A DNA stretch of 64,000 nt from Corynebacterium jeikeium (GTDB lineage Bacteria > Actinomycetota > Actinomycetes > Mycobacteriales > Mycobacteriaceae): the NCBI GenBank assembly GCA_003955985.1, contig CP033784.1:1736001-1800000 (forward strand), read 5' to 3'. The notes under the pieces were generated by a model. It had not been told where the DNA came from. It worked only from the letters and a program-made list of their open reading frames with translations, and searched no databases. Below are positions 15,604 through 26,012 of this stretch, piece after piece. Position 1 is the first letter of the stretch, and every line of letters begins with the position of its first letter. The position numbers and the translations under genes were made by a program.

Positions 15604-17052
15604 TTGGACTTCATTTCGACTCGCGACCCAGAGCGCACGCCGCACAAGTTCTCAGACATTCTCCTGGGAGGTCTCGCTAACGACGGCGGCCTCTACCTGC
15701 CGGTCGAGTACCCACAGGTTGACGATGCCACTTTGACGCGTTGGCGCTCCGTGCTTGTCGACGACGGTTACGCAGCCTTGGCTGCAGAGGTCGTCAGCCT
15801 TTTTGTGGACGACATTCCGCTGGAGGATTTGCGCGGTATCTGTACACGGGCGTACACCTACCCGAAGTTTTCCGATCCGGATATTGTGCCGGTGACGAAG
15901 CTGGAAGATCAGCTCTACATCGGTCACTTGTCCATGGGCCCCACAGCGGCATTCAAGGATATGGCGATGCAGCTGCTCGGTGAGTTCTTCGAGTATGAGC
16001 TGGCTCGTCGTGGCGAGACCCTGAATATCCTCGGCGCCACCTCTGGTGACACGGGTTCCTCGGCCGAGTACGCAATGCGTGGCCGTGAGGGAATCAGCGT
16101 GTTCATGCTAACGCCAGCTGGTCGAATGACCGCTTTCCAGCAGGCTCAGATGTTTGGTCTGCAGGATGCCAACATTCACAACGTCGCCCTCGACGGTGTC
16201 TTCGATGATTGCCAGGACATCGTTAAGGCTGTCTCCGGTGACTTGGATTACAAGGCCAACCGCCACATTGGCGCAGTTAACTCCATCAACTGGGCTCGCC
16301 TGATGGCTCAGATTGTGTACTACGTCTCCTCGTGGATTCGCGTCACTGGCGGCAACGGTGCTGAGGCCGATAACTCGCAGAAGGTCAGCTTCAGTGTGCC
16401 GACCGGCAATTTCGGTGATATCTGCGCTGGTCATATTGCACGTCAGATGGGTGTGCCAATTGACCGCCTGATTGTGGCTACCAATGAAAACGATGTCTTG
16501 GATGAGTTCTTCCACACGGGCGCCTACCGCGTGCGCAGCGCTGCGGAGACACAGGCGACCTCTTCCCCATCGATGGATATCTCCCGCGCGTCTAACTTCG
16601 AGCGTTTCATCTTCGATCTGCTGGGGCGCGATGCTGAGCGGACTGCAGACCTCTTTGGTGTCAAGGTCAAGGAGGGCGGCTTCTCTCTTACTGCTGATCC
16701 AATCTTCCCGGAGGCTTCTGCCCAGTACGGGTTCCTCTCCGGTCGTTCCACCCACGCTGACCGCGTCGAGACCATCAAGGACTGCTGGGAGCGCCTGGAG
16801 GTCATGGTCGATCCGCACACCGCTGACGGTATCCACGTCGCCCGCGGCCTGGTAGACCAGGTGTCCACCCCAATTGTCTGCCTGGAGACCGCCCTGCCGG
16901 TGAAATTCTCGGAGACCATCCTGGAAGCCACCGGCCGCGAGCCGGACTGCCCGGAGCGTTTCGCGGACATCATGAATGCCCCACGCCGCGTTACCGAGCT
17001 TCCGAACGATGTCGATGTGGTGAAGAAGTTCATCGACGACAACGTGGCTTAA
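15604..17052 (+). CDS. thrC: Threonine synthase
   Basis: A 482-aa PLP enzyme converting O-phosphohomoserine to threonine. It is of the long type (about 480 aa) found in corynebacteria and E. coli. The PLP lysine is residue 118 in MGPTAAFKDMAMQ; the phosphate loop LGATSGDTGSSAE and SVPTGNFGDICAG are present. The start is TTG at 15604, six bases after AAGGGG; no in-frame ATG precedes it. It appears to stand alone rather than with hom-thrB. Confidence 0.95.
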   Translation: MDFISTRDPERTPHKFSDILLGGLANDGGLYLPVEYPQVDDATLTRWRSVLVDDGYAALAAEVVSLFVDDIPLEDLRGICTRAYTYPKFSDPDIVPVTKLEDQLYIGHLSMGPTAAFKDMAMQLLGEFFEYELARRGETLNILGATSGDTGSSAEYAMRGREGISVFMLTPAGRMTAFQQAQMFGLQDANIHNVALDGVFDDCQDIVKAVSGDLDYKANRHIGAVNSINWARLMAQIVYYVSSWIRVTGGNGAEADNSQKVSFSVPTGNFGDICAGHIARQMGVPIDRLIVATNENDVLDEFFHTGAYRVRSAAETQATSSPSMDISRASNFERFIFDLLGRDAERTADLFGVKVKEGGFSLTADPIFPEASAQYGFLSGRSTHADRVETIKDCWERLEVMVDPHTADGIHVARGLVDQVSTPIVCLETALPVKFSETILEATGREPDCPERFADIMNAPRRVTELPNDVDVVKKFIDDNVA

Positions 17053-17187
17053 AACCTGGCAAAGCCCAACGTCACCCCCATCCGCGCAGCGGCAATGTGG
17101 AATAGTGCCCTCTTTTTTAAGGGCAAACAGCATTATCTTGGACTATAGGGCTGTTATTACCCCCGTGATTACCTCACAATTGTTCAC

Positions 17188-18921
17188 ATGAGTTTCACTC
17201 GAGTTAATAGCCGTCCTATGCCCCACGCGCCCGCGTCTTCCCCGCAGGAAGGTTCCCAAAAGACCACAACGGTCTCGCGGGCGCTGGCCGACACACTGGC
17301 CCAACACTGCGACCACTGCTTCGGTCTCGTCGGCAATGCGAACTCCCACTTCACATCAGCCCTTACTGAATCGGGATTCGGCTACTCCTCCGTCCGACAC
17401 GAATCGGCTGCTGTTGGGGCCGCCGATGCCTTCCACCGCGCAGGCGGAGGGCTTGCTATCGCGACCGCCACTTGTGGCGCAGGATTCACCAATGCGCTAA
17501 CCACTCTGGCGGAGGCTCGCGTAGCCCGTATCCCGCTTATTTTTGTCGTCGGCACGCACCCGGAACGCCCCCGCCCCTTTGACCTCAATCAGGCGGCGCT
17601 CCTCGACGCCCTCGACGTCTGCCATCGCACTGTTACTCCCGAGTCCGCGCTTGACGACGCAAACTTTGCAGTCCAGCACGCGCTGAGCTCTCGGCAGCCT
17701 GTCGTGCTGCTGCTCCCCTATGACCTCCAAGAAGCACCGATAACGGCATCTGCGTCTGAAACACAGTCAGCTAACCAGGAGCATCTACACACCAGCAGAC
17801 CAGAATGGTTAGAGTCAACTGTCACGTCGCTGGCAGAGGAACTGCAGGCTGCCCGCCGCCCTCTCATTATTGCTGGTAGAGGTGTGCTACTCTCCGATAC
17901 CGCCGAGCTAGTCCGCCGCATCGGGGACAGTGTAGGGGCACTGTTTATGCACTCAGCGATGGCTCGTCATGTGCTTTCCAGCCCGTGGCAGATTGGTACC
18001 GTGGGCGGTTTTGCGCATGCGTGGCAGGTAGAACTAGCTCGACAGGCCGATGTGGTGCTGTTCCTGGGAGCAAGCTTTAACGCTTTCCAAAACCGTGGCG
18101 GCAACATGTTTGCACCGGACGCGAAGATTATCCAGGTTGTCGACGAGCCCCATCCCGCCGCTCAGCCGTCCGTGACACCGCTATTGGCTAAGTTGGAGGA
18201 ACTTCTGCCCGTACTGGCAGAGCAGCTGGAGAAGCCCCGGGCGTCGTCAAGCACATGGCGTGCGGAGTTGAAGACACTGCCGACGACAGCGGAGGTCGAG
18301 TCGCTGACGTGCGCGGATGGCCGGTTGGATCCGCGGGCGTGCCTGCAGTATCTGAATCGTATCCTGCCCAATCAGCGCGCTGTGTGTACTGACGGTGGCC
18401 ATTTCCTGGGGTGGGTACCGAAGTATCTCGATGTGCCTGGTCCGCAGCAGCAAGTGATTGTGGGCACGGCGATTCAGTCAATTGGTTTGGGGATGGGGTC
18501 GCTTGTCGGCCTCGCGGCAGCGCGGCCCGAGGACTATTGCGTGCTAGTCGCCGGTGACGGTGGCGGCACGATGGGTATTGCGGATTTACCTGCGGCGATT
18601 GAGCAGCTGCGACGTGGTCGTGGCGGTTGCGTGGTGTTCATTAACGATGCTGCCTACGGCGCGGAGCTGCACCAGTTTGGCGATGTCGGGTTGGACACCT
18701 CGTCCATGGAGATTGCCGACTACGACTTCGCCGCAGTCGGACGTGCCTATGGCGCTCACGGTTTCAGTGTCGGCACACCTGAGGACTTTGCCCAGCTCGA
18801 CGCCTATTTCCATGACGTTTCCAACTCCGATGAGGCCTCCGTTGCCGTAATTGATTTCAAGGTCTCACGGCTGGTGGTTGCGGACTTCGTGAAGGAAGTT
18901 CTGGCTAAGGCACAAAGGTAG
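17188..18921 (+). CDS. Thiamine diphosphate enzyme, acetolactate-synthase-like
   Basis: A 577-aa member of the AHAS/pyruvate oxidase-like ThDP superfamily. The Pyr domain has the catalytic Glu72 in RHESAAVGAADAF; the central domain has IIAGRGV; the PP domain has the ThDP/Mg motif GDGGGTMGIADLP and FINDAAYGAELHQFG. No ilvN regulatory subunit is adjacent, so it is unlikely to be the biosynthetic acetolactate synthase. Similar actinobacterial proteins act on diverse 2-oxo acids. The start is ATG 17188, without a clear ribosome site; ATG 17218 is an alternative. Superfamily assignment is certain; substrate is unknown. Confidence 0.82.
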   Translation: MSFTRVNSRPMPHAPASSPQEGSQKTTTVSRALADTLAQHCDHCFGLVGNANSHFTSALTESGFGYSSVRHESAAVGAADAFHRAGGGLAIATATCGAGFTNALTTLAEARVARIPLIFVVGTHPERPRPFDLNQAALLDALDVCHRTVTPESALDDANFAVQHALSSRQPVVLLLPYDLQEAPITASASETQSANQEHLHTSRPEWLESTVTSLAEELQAARRPLIIAGRGVLLSDTAELVRRIGDSVGALFMHSAMARHVLSSPWQIGTVGGFAHAWQVELARQADVVLFLGASFNAFQNRGGNMFAPDAKIIQVVDEPHPAAQPSVTPLLAKLEELLPVLAEQLEKPRASSSTWRAELKTLPTTAEVESLTCADGRLDPRACLQYLNRILPNQRAVCTDGGHFLGWVPKYLDVPGPQQQVIVGTAIQSIGLGMGSLVGLAAARPEDYCVLVAGDGGGTMGIADLPAAIEQLRRGRGGCVVFINDAAYGAELHQFGDVGLDTSSMEIADYDFAAVGRAYGAHGFSVGTPEDFAQLDAYFHDVSNSDEASVAVIDFKVSRLVVADFVKEVLAKAQR

Positions 18922-18986
18922 TTTGCCGCAGGCATAATCGGGCTGCCTAGAACCCCGGTGCGACCCAACTTCAGGCCGGTTGGTTG

Positions 18987-20426
18987 ATGGGGTCTACAAT
19001 GTGGCGAGTGGTAAAGCAGCGTAACGGTAAAGATCAAATTTCATCAACAGATCAGCCCGCCACAGCGGTGGCAAAGGACCCGCGCGAGCACGTCACTGGC
19101 CGCGCGATTGCCGTCTGGCTGGCGGCGCTGATTACCTACATCGTTGCCATCGTCGGCCGCACCTCCATGGGTGTCGCTGGCGTCGAGGCGCTCGATCGCT
19201 TCCATATCAACGCCTCCCAACTCGCGCTGTTCACCGCCGTGCAGGTTGGCGTCTACGCCCTGGCGCAGATTCCGACGGGCATCATCATTGACCGCGTCGG
19301 CGCCAAGAAAACGATGGTCGTGGGCGCACTGATCATGGCGCTGGGCCAGGTCATCATCGCGTTTACGACATCGTATCCGCTGGCTGTCATCGCTCGTGTG
19401 TTCATCGGCGCCGGCGATGCCACCGCATTCCTCGGTGCGATGCGACTGCTTCCCGCGTGGTTCCCACTGCGCGTCACTCCGCTGTTCACGCAGCTCACGG
19501 CTGGTCTTGGCCAGCTCGGCCAGTTCATCTCTGCGGTCCCGTTCCTCGCGATTCTGCACGCCGCGGGGTGGGTGCCCGCGTTCTTGTCGCTGAGCACCGC
19601 GGGTCTTCTCATCGCTATCGTAGGCATGATCGCGCTTGCCGACGTCCCGGAGAACTCCTCCACAGCCAAGATGTCACTTCGTAAACGCCGCGCCGCCAAG
19701 AAGGCCGCGAAAACGGCTGCCGATGGCGGAGCCTCTGCCGCAGCCGATGAGAAACTAACTATCGGCCAGACTCTGAAGATTGTGACCACTCACCCGGTGT
19801 GCTGGCAGGGTTTCTTCACTCACTGGACTGGTTTGATGCATCAGTGCATCTTCACATTGCTGTGGGGCATGCCTCTGATGATGCTGGGTATGGGTCTTAA
19901 GCCCTCCGAGGCCAGTGTGGTGCTGGTCGTTAACACGCTGTCAGTAATTATCGCCGGGCCGTTGATGGGCATGGTCTCGGCACGCACCGGCCGCGACCGT
20001 ATCAAGGTTGTTGTCGCAATCGCGTTTATCAACATGGCCGTCTGGATTGTGTTCCTGGCACCGAGCAACCCACCAGCGTACTGGGCAATTATTGTAGTCA
20101 ACATCCTAATGGCCGGTCTTGGTGCAATGTCCAACTTCGGCTTTGACTCAGTGCGCGAAGAGGTCGATCGCAAGGTACTCGCCACCGGCACTGGGTTGGC
20201 GAATATGGGCGGTTTTGTGGCCACCATGCTCGCTGCACAAGGTGTCGGCTTCCTGCTGGATATTGCAGCTCCCGATGGAAATTACACCTGGGAGACCTTC
20301 CGCATTGGCTGGTTGGCTGTCGTCGGTGTGTGGGTGATTGGTTTCGTTGGCCTGCTGGTGGCAAAGCGTGCGGCGGCACGCTTTGCCGCCCAGCAGAGCC
20401 GTTTTGAGCTGGAACCTACGGAGTAG
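18987..20426 (+). CDS. MFS transporter
   Basis: A 479-aa major facilitator protein with 12 predicted membrane segments. The signature loop between TM2 and TM3 reads DRVGAKKTM, and RVFIGAGDATAFLGAMRLLP resembles TM4 of the ACS/NarK-type groups. The central cytoplasmic loop is Lys/Arg/Ala-rich (about residues 225-255). The substrate is not evident. The start is uncertain among TTG 18984, ATG 18987 and ATG 18999, none with a strong ribosome site. It follows the ThDP enzyme by 65 bp and may transport its substrate or product. Confidence 0.82.
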   Translation: MGSTMWRVVKQRNGKDQISSTDQPATAVAKDPREHVTGRAIAVWLAALITYIVAIVGRTSMGVAGVEALDRFHINASQLALFTAVQVGVYALAQIPTGIIIDRVGAKKTMVVGALIMALGQVIIAFTTSYPLAVIARVFIGAGDATAFLGAMRLLPAWFPLRVTPLFTQLTAGLGQLGQFISAVPFLAILHAAGWVPAFLSLSTAGLLIAIVGMIALADVPENSSTAKMSLRKRRAAKKAAKTAADGGASAAADEKLTIGQTLKIVTTHPVCWQGFFTHWTGLMHQCIFTLLWGMPLMMLGMGLKPSEASVVLVVNTLSVIIAGPLMGMVSARTGRDRIKVVVAIAFINMAVWIVFLAPSNPPAYWAIIVVNILMAGLGAMSNFGFDSVREEVDRKVLATGTGLANMGGFVATMLAAQGVGFLLDIAAPDGNYTWETFRIGWLAVVGVWVIGFVGLLVAKRAAARFAAQQSRFELEPTE

Positions 20427-20455
20427 GAACTACAGGAAGTCGAGAGACGGAGCGG

Positions 20456-22669
20456 CTAGAACAGCGAAAGCTGCTCTGGTCCTTCCAGTCCCTCCGAGTC
20501 ATCCGAGTCCTCCGCTTGCTCGGAGGAGTCTGCGTGGCCGCTATCCTCCGTGCGTTCGCTGCCATCAGTCTGAGCACCATGGGAAACGCGCTCACCGGTG
20601 TCAGTTTCGGGGGCTGAGTTCTCCGGGACGTCGTCAAGCGAAGGCGTTGCTGCTACGGCCTCACGCTCATACATTTCCTGCAGCTTCTCGGTCTTGGTAA
20701 TACGGACTAGCTCGGCGTAGATGACCAGCTTCATAGAACTATTGACCAGTGGCCCCAGCTGGGAAAACAGGACATCGACGTCGCCGTCAACCGCGAGGCA
20801 AGCGCGACGCAGGCTCTCCTCGGAAATAATCCAGCGAGAAGTTTCCGCGCAGGTTTCGCGGTCGCCGATGAAGTCCAACGCGAGGGCAACCTGGTTGCTG
20901 GCGACGCCATCCAATGTGGCAGCCAGGCGCTCGTTAGGTGCGGCATCCTTGAACAGGCGGGCAATCTGGACTGCCTCCGCCGTCGGCACCTGGCCAGCGG
21001 CATACTCAGCGATGAGTTCGGCCATGCGCTGAGCACCGACGTGCTGATCAGTCAGCCAGATGTCGTGCAAGGCATACATGATGGCCATGGCTTGCCAGGA
21101 GGCGTGCCCATGATAGAGAATGCCCAAGATGCCGGCCTGCTCCAGCAGCCAACCGACCATCGCTTCCCCATCGGCGCCATTGCGAGCGCAGAGGTTGTCG
21201 ACATTCCAAGCCATATGCCCTTCGACGCAGCAGCCATAGAACTTCTGATCTTCCTCCAGCTGCGCGGCCAGTGACACTACTTCACGCGCGGCATACGGGT
21301 AGCCGTAGGCAAGGGTGGCATGCGACAGATCATCGACCCCCATGGTCACCCACGGAAACTCGCCGTGCCACGGACCGCGACCAACGAGGAAACCCGCCGC
21401 GAGATACGCCCATCGGGTCGAAGCATCGGCGTTGTACCAGTACTGCAGTGCGCGCGGCGTCGGATGCCCGCTGTCAGCGTGAATCAATCCCGCGTTGACC
21501 AGCATCTCCACAATCCAGGGTGCTGCGAAAGCACTCGCCCCTATTGACGCTGCGAAGTCCTGAATCCACAGCAGGCTCGATTCCTCATACATGTGCAACG
21601 GATCCTTCAGGCGCCCGTCGCCGCTGCCCGCAGCATCCATAAACGCCGAAGCAAACGCCACCGCAGCCACCGAAGCTTCGGTCAATTCCTTTGACTCCAG
21701 CGTTGCCGGGAAAGACTCCGTCGGATGCGGCTTACGAATCGACCACATGTCGCCCTTGAGCGCCAACGCGACTGCGCCCACCAGGCGGGCAACCACTGTC
21801 GATTCGTTGCGTGCTTCCGATTCTTGCTCAAATGTCGGCATCGCCGGTTCTTCTAGCACAGTCAGCAGCAGACGCTCTTCGGCCCAGCGCACCGCGTCGG
21901 CACGTAGTTCAGACCACATATAGGAGGGCAAGTACTTCTCGTCGGTTGCCATCCAGCGCAGCTCATTGCGAATATCCACCGGAGCTGTCATCACCAGAGC
22001 CCGCACCTTCACCGGATCGCAGAGGAAGCCTGCAATGTGCTCCACCTGGCGAGCCTGCAAATTTCGCACCGTTAAATCGCTGGCGTTCAGAGCTCGCGAT
22101 GTGCCCTCTCCCGGCGCGTTATCCGGCTCCAGCCCCATGCGCTCCATACGGCGACTCAGCACATCCGCTGGCATATTCGCCACCAAGTCGGCGACGCGGA
22201 AGCTGAGGCTCGGTTCCGCCGGGAACACCTCCGAAATATGTGGCGGCACATGCCACACGCCCGCCGGTTCCTCCCACACGAGCCCCTGGCGCTGGCCACG
22301 GCGTAGCACATGCTCAAGCTGCTGCTTGCCGACGCGACGACGCTTGCGGTCAACACCCTTCGGCGTATCGTGCGCCATCACGTCCGCATCCGATGCCCAA
22401 TAAGCCACTTCTGTGAGGGTATCCAGCGATGCGGAATCCTCCAGAATATGAACTAAGTGGGCCACATCGAGAACATCGGGATCACAAAAAGACAGCGCTG
22501 TATGCGCTGAATCCTGTGACATCAGCAATTCCACCGCCTCTTGCCCAGCAGCTGAGGTATCAGCGGCTGGGCACGTGCGGCTCAATAAAAAACGCAGGTC
22601 GGTGCCATCGAGGTTGAGAATGAAATCCTCATACCTAGGGCGTACCGAGTAATCGACGTTGCGTTCCAT
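20456..22669 (-). CDS. Unrecognised 737-aa protein with clamp-binding-like C-terminus
   Basis: I do not recognise a domain in this large soluble protein. It has no signal peptide or membrane segment. The N-terminal ~150 residues are helical and charged; residues 110-135 are basic (KGVDRKRRRVGKQQ), suggesting nucleic acid contact; the middle is a mixed Trp/Ala-rich helical region; residues ~670-730 are an acidic Ser/Glu/Asp tail. The protein ends in GPEQLSLF. QLSLF matches the QL(S/D)LF motif by which bacterial replication and repair proteins bind the beta sliding clamp, here at the end of a flexible tail. It lies about 100 bp downstream of glnE on the same strand. A DNA-maintenance role is inferred from the motif only. 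Confidence 0.75.
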   Translation of the reverse strand: MERNVDYSVRPRYEDFILNLDGTDLRFLLSRTCPAADTSAAGQEAVELLMSQDSAHTALSFCDPDVLDVAHLVHILEDSASLDTLTEVAYWASDADVMAHDTPKGVDRKRRRVGKQQLEHVLRRGQRQGLVWEEPAGVWHVPPHISEVFPAEPSLSFRVADLVANMPADVLSRRMERMGLEPDNAPGEGTSRALNASDLTVRNLQARQVEHIAGFLCDPVKVRALVMTAPVDIRNELRWMATDEKYLPSYMWSELRADAVRWAEERLLLTVLEEPAMPTFEQESEARNESTVVARLVGAVALALKGDMWSIRKPHPTESFPATLESKELTEASVAAVAFASAFMDAAGSGDGRLKDPLHMYEESSLLWIQDFAASIGASAFAAPWIVEMLVNAGLIHADSGHPTPRALQYWYNADASTRWAYLAAGFLVGRGPWHGEFPWVTMGVDDLSHATLAYGYPYAAREVVSLAAQLEEDQKFYGCCVEGHMAWNVDNLCARNGADGEAMVGWLLEQAGILGILYHGHASWQAMAIMYALHDIWLTDQHVGAQRMAELIAEYAAGQVPTAEAVQIARLFKDAAPNERLAATLDGVASNQVALALDFIGDRETCAETSRWIISEESLRRACLAVDGDVDVLFSQLGPLVNSSMKLVIYAELVRITKTEKLQEMYEREAVAATPSLDDVPENSAPETDTGERVSHGAQTDGSERTEDSGHADSSEQAEDSDDSEGLEGPEQLSLF

Positions 22670-22767
22670 AGCCCACCATTATGCCCGGTCGCCGTGCTAA
22701 GACAAAGGCTGCACCCCGCTGCCACATATTGAGCCTCGCAGCGAGGTTCGGCAGACCTCTGCCCGGT

Positions 22768-25700
22768 CTACTCGTGGTCGGGGTTCTCCTCACCCCAAAA
22801 CACACGATTGACGACACGGCTGGAGTGACGAGTTAGACGCAAATAGTGCTCAATAAAACCGTTGGAATCCGATGCCTCCCACCCCGCCGCACCGGCGACC
22901 TGAGTCAGCTGACGCCCCGGCTGGGGCAGCTGATCCGTGCGCTTACCACGGGTGAGCACCAGCGCGTTACGAGCATTCGTCGCCATCAGCCAGGCATCCC
23001 GAAGTGCGTCGGTATCCTCCGCATCTAGAATTCCGCGGTCTTTCAGCACTTCCAGACACTCCAACGTCGAAGTGTTGTGCAACTCCGGCACCTCGTGGGC
23101 ATGCAGCATGGTTAGCAGCTGCACAGTCCATTCAATATCGGTCAGTGCACCGGAACCGAGTTTGGTGTGGGTACGCCGATCAGCTCCGCGAGGCAGCCGC
23201 TCGGAATCAACACGCGCCTTCATACGACGGACATCGCGGACCATCTTGGCATCAGCTCCGCCCTGTGGGTACCTCAGCGGATCGATGGCCTTAAGGAAGC
23301 GGGTGCCCAGGTCTTTGTCGCCGGCAATCCAGGTAGCCCGTAGCAGTGCCTGAATCTCCCAGGTTTCACCCCAGCGCTCGTAGTAGGTCACATAGGAATC
23401 CAGGGTCCTGACAATCGGGCCCGAGCGTCCTTCTGGGCGCAGGTCCACGTCGACCTCCAATGGCGGGTCCTGGCTTGGCTTTGCCAGCCGACGACGCAAC
23501 GAGTCACAAATCCTGGTTGCCCACTTGACCGCCTCGGAATCGTCGACAAGCGGCGCTCCATCGGCGTCCTTGCGGGGTTCACAGATGAACATCACGTCGG
23601 CATCGGAGCCGTACCCCAGTTCAGCACCGCCGAGTCGCCCCATACCAATCACGGAGATAACGCCCGGGACCTCCGAGTCAGGATGCTCCAGCGACCATGC
23701 ACGGATTTCGGCGGCAAGGGCAGCTTCGAGCACGTTGTCCCACACCATCGACAGAGAGTGACAGACCTCTTGCACATCCATCAGTCCGAAGAGATCTGCG
23801 GAGGCAATGCGCGCGAGCTCTGCACGGCGCAACGCACGTGCCACACCAATGGCCTTAGCTGGACTGTTGTGTCGGGCAGCCGCTGCGACCAGCGCACGCC
23901 CGACTGCATCGGAGTCGGTATTCAGAAGCTTCGGCCCAGATGCACCGTCGCCGAACCGTTTAATTACGTCCGGCGCACTCATAATCAGATCAGACGCGTA
24001 CGGCGAAGAACCGAGCACACGCATCAGCCGTTGGCCGACGACGCCCTCATCGCGCAGCGTACGCAGGAACCACGTTTCGTCGTGGAGCTTCTCAGAGAGC
24101 TTGCGATAATTGAGCAGACCCGCGTCGGGGTCTGGCGTCGACGATAGCCACTCCATCAGCGTCGGTAGCAGCATCGCCTGAATACGCGACTTGCGCGAGG
24201 TGCCCGCCGCCAGCGCAGAAAGATGCTCGTAGGCGCGATCCGGGTACTGATAGCCCAGCGCGGCCAGCTGGCGCTTTGCCGCATCGGCCGAAAGCTGCAG
24301 GGTTCCAATGTCCTGCTCCACCACGGAGTTCAGCAGTGGACGGTAGAAAAGCTTGTTGTGCAGGGAGCGGATCTGTGAGCTGGCCAGTCGAACCTGCTTG
24401 GCCAGCGGTTTGCTGGCATCAGTGCCGCCCTCACCGACGATGCCAGAGGCGCGACCGAGCCACTGAAGAGCTTCGGTGTCGTCGTCGGCAGGCAACAAAT
24501 GCGTCCGCCGCATCTTTTGCAGCTGCAGGCGGTGCTCCAGCAGACGGACGAACTCGTAGGCGTTAATCAGCGCGGCACCGTCTTCGCGACCGATATAACC
24601 AGCCTCGACAAGTGCGTCGAGTGCCATCACAGTTGGCAGCACGCGGAGGCTATCGTCATAGCGACCGTGAACCAGCTGCAGCAGCTGCACCGCGAACTCG
24701 ACATCCCGCAGACCACCGCGACCGAGTTTGAGCTCTCGGTAGCGAAGCTCTTCGGGGACGTTTTGGACCACGCGGGCGCGCATGCGCTGAACATCATCGA
24801 CGAAGGATTCCCGCTGAGAGGCGGTCCACACCATCGGGGCCAGAGCATCGATGTATTCACGGCCCAGCTCGACATCGCCCGTCATCGGACGCGCCTTCAG
24901 TAACGCCTGGAACTCCCAAGTTTCGGCCCAACGCTTGTAGTAAGCGACGTGGGAATCCACGGTGCGTACAAGTGCACCCGACTTGCCCTCCGGGCGGAGA
25001 TTCGCGTCGACCTCAAAGAAGCAGTGACAAGAAATCCGGATAAATTCACTGGCCAAACGAGTCGCTCGGGCATCCGCCGGCTCTGCGACGAATATGACAT
25101 CCACATCGGAGATGTAGTTCAGCTCTTCCGCACCGCACTTACCCATGGCGATTACGGCCAGGCGTGTTGAGACCGGCGACGAAGGAAAGACCTGCTGAAC
25201 AGCCACAGACAGTGCAGCCGTCAACGCTGCATCAGCCAGATCACTGAGTGCCTCCGAGACCTGACGGAATGGGACTTGTGGCTGTCCCGGACGGCGAGGA
25301 CCCCGTGGGTACGTGCCAGCCAAGTCGTAGCACGCAATACGCATAATCAAGTCGCGGTAGGCGCACTGCATCGCAACTTCGGCCTCACGGCCGGTAAGCT
25401 TCGCACGGTACAAACCGGGGCCTTCAAGCGTGGCGGGCGCAACGACGGGCTTGCGATACTCCGGATCCTCCTTCTTTTCCAGACTGGCCTCATCAGTGAG
25501 TTCAATGACCTCTGGCACAGCCCCGACGCTGGAGAGCATCTCGCGGAACATGTCTGCCTCAGTTGGAAGCTCGGCTTGGAGCAAAACCCACTTTTTTGGG
25601 TGTGCGACCAGGTGATCGCCCAGTGCACTCGAGCCTCCGAGCAGCGCAAACATACGCGTACGCAGCGGCACCTGCTCGCGCATGGCCTCATCTAGACCGG

Positions 25701-25950
25701 ACCAGGTGGCCCAGTCCTCCAGCTTTCCCTGCTGCTCCAGCTCGTCGAGAGCGCCTTTCAGCCGCACTAGCGCCATGAGCGCCAGCTTGGGGTCGCTGGT
25801 TCCGGCAAGACCCCACAACAGATGTAGGGACTCCTCGTTGTACCACCCCAAATCTTCCAGGTCAGCCCGCGTCCGATCGTCGTTACGCAAGCCCAGCGCT
25901 GCGGGCCGCGGCACTGATTGGCGAGATGTGCGAGGTCGATTCATCACCAT
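22768..25950 (-). CDS. glnE: Glutamine synthetase adenylyltransferase/deadenylase
   Basis: A 1060-aa bifunctional GlnE that adds AMP to and removes it from the GlnA tyrosine according to nitrogen status. Two nucleotidyltransferase halves are visible: the N-terminal (deadenylylating) core MGKCGAEELNYISDVDVIF with LRPEGKSGALVR, and the C-terminal (adenylylating) core GMGRLGGAELGYGSDADVMF with LRPEGRSGPIVRT. Each is followed by a helical PII-uridylyltransferase-like domain (RMRARVV; KARVDSERLPRG). Length is typical of actinobacteria. The start ATG at 25950 has no obvious ribosome site. The gene lies 62 bp after glnA2, the conserved corynebacterial order. Its substrate GlnA is at 2003-3460 with its tyrosine intact. 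Confidence 0.96.
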   Translation of the reverse strand: MVMNRPRTSRQSVPRPAALGLRNDDRTRADLEDLGWYNEESLHLLWGLAGTSDPKLALMALVRLKGALDELEQQGKLEDWATWSGLDEAMREQVPLRTRMFALLGGSSALGDHLVAHPKKWVLLQAELPTEADMFREMLSSVGAVPEVIELTDEASLEKKEDPEYRKPVVAPATLEGPGLYRAKLTGREAEVAMQCAYRDLIMRIACYDLAGTYPRGPRRPGQPQVPFRQVSEALSDLADAALTAALSVAVQQVFPSSPVSTRLAVIAMGKCGAEELNYISDVDVIFVAEPADARATRLASEFIRISCHCFFEVDANLRPEGKSGALVRTVDSHVAYYKRWAETWEFQALLKARPMTGDVELGREYIDALAPMVWTASQRESFVDDVQRMRARVVQNVPEELRYRELKLGRGGLRDVEFAVQLLQLVHGRYDDSLRVLPTVMALDALVEAGYIGREDGAALINAYEFVRLLEHRLQLQKMRRTHLLPADDDTEALQWLGRASGIVGEGGTDASKPLAKQVRLASSQIRSLHNKLFYRPLLNSVVEQDIGTLQLSADAAKRQLAALGYQYPDRAYEHLSALAAGTSRKSRIQAMLLPTLMEWLSSTPDPDAGLLNYRKLSEKLHDETWFLRTLRDEGVVGQRLMRVLGSSPYASDLIMSAPDVIKRFGDGASGPKLLNTDSDAVGRALVAAAARHNSPAKAIGVARALRRAELARIASADLFGLMDVQEVCHSLSMVWDNVLEAALAAEIRAWSLEHPDSEVPGVISVIGMGRLGGAELGYGSDADVMFICEPRKDADGAPLVDDSEAVKWATRICDSLRRRLAKPSQDPPLEVDVDLRPEGRSGPIVRTLDSYVTYYERWGETWEIQALLRATWIAGDKDLGTRFLKAIDPLRYPQGGADAKMVRDVRRMKARVDSERLPRGADRRTHTKLGSGALTDIEWTVQLLTMLHAHEVPELHNTSTLECLEVLKDRGILDAEDTDALRDAWLMATNARNALVLTRGKRTDQLPQPGRQLTQVAGAAGWEASDSNGFIEHYLRLTRHSSRVVNRVFWGEENPDHE

Positions 25951-26012
25951 TGAAACTGGTCACCCAAAAAAACAAATTAAAGACGAAAAAGGAAGGGGGC
26001 GGTACGGGGAAA

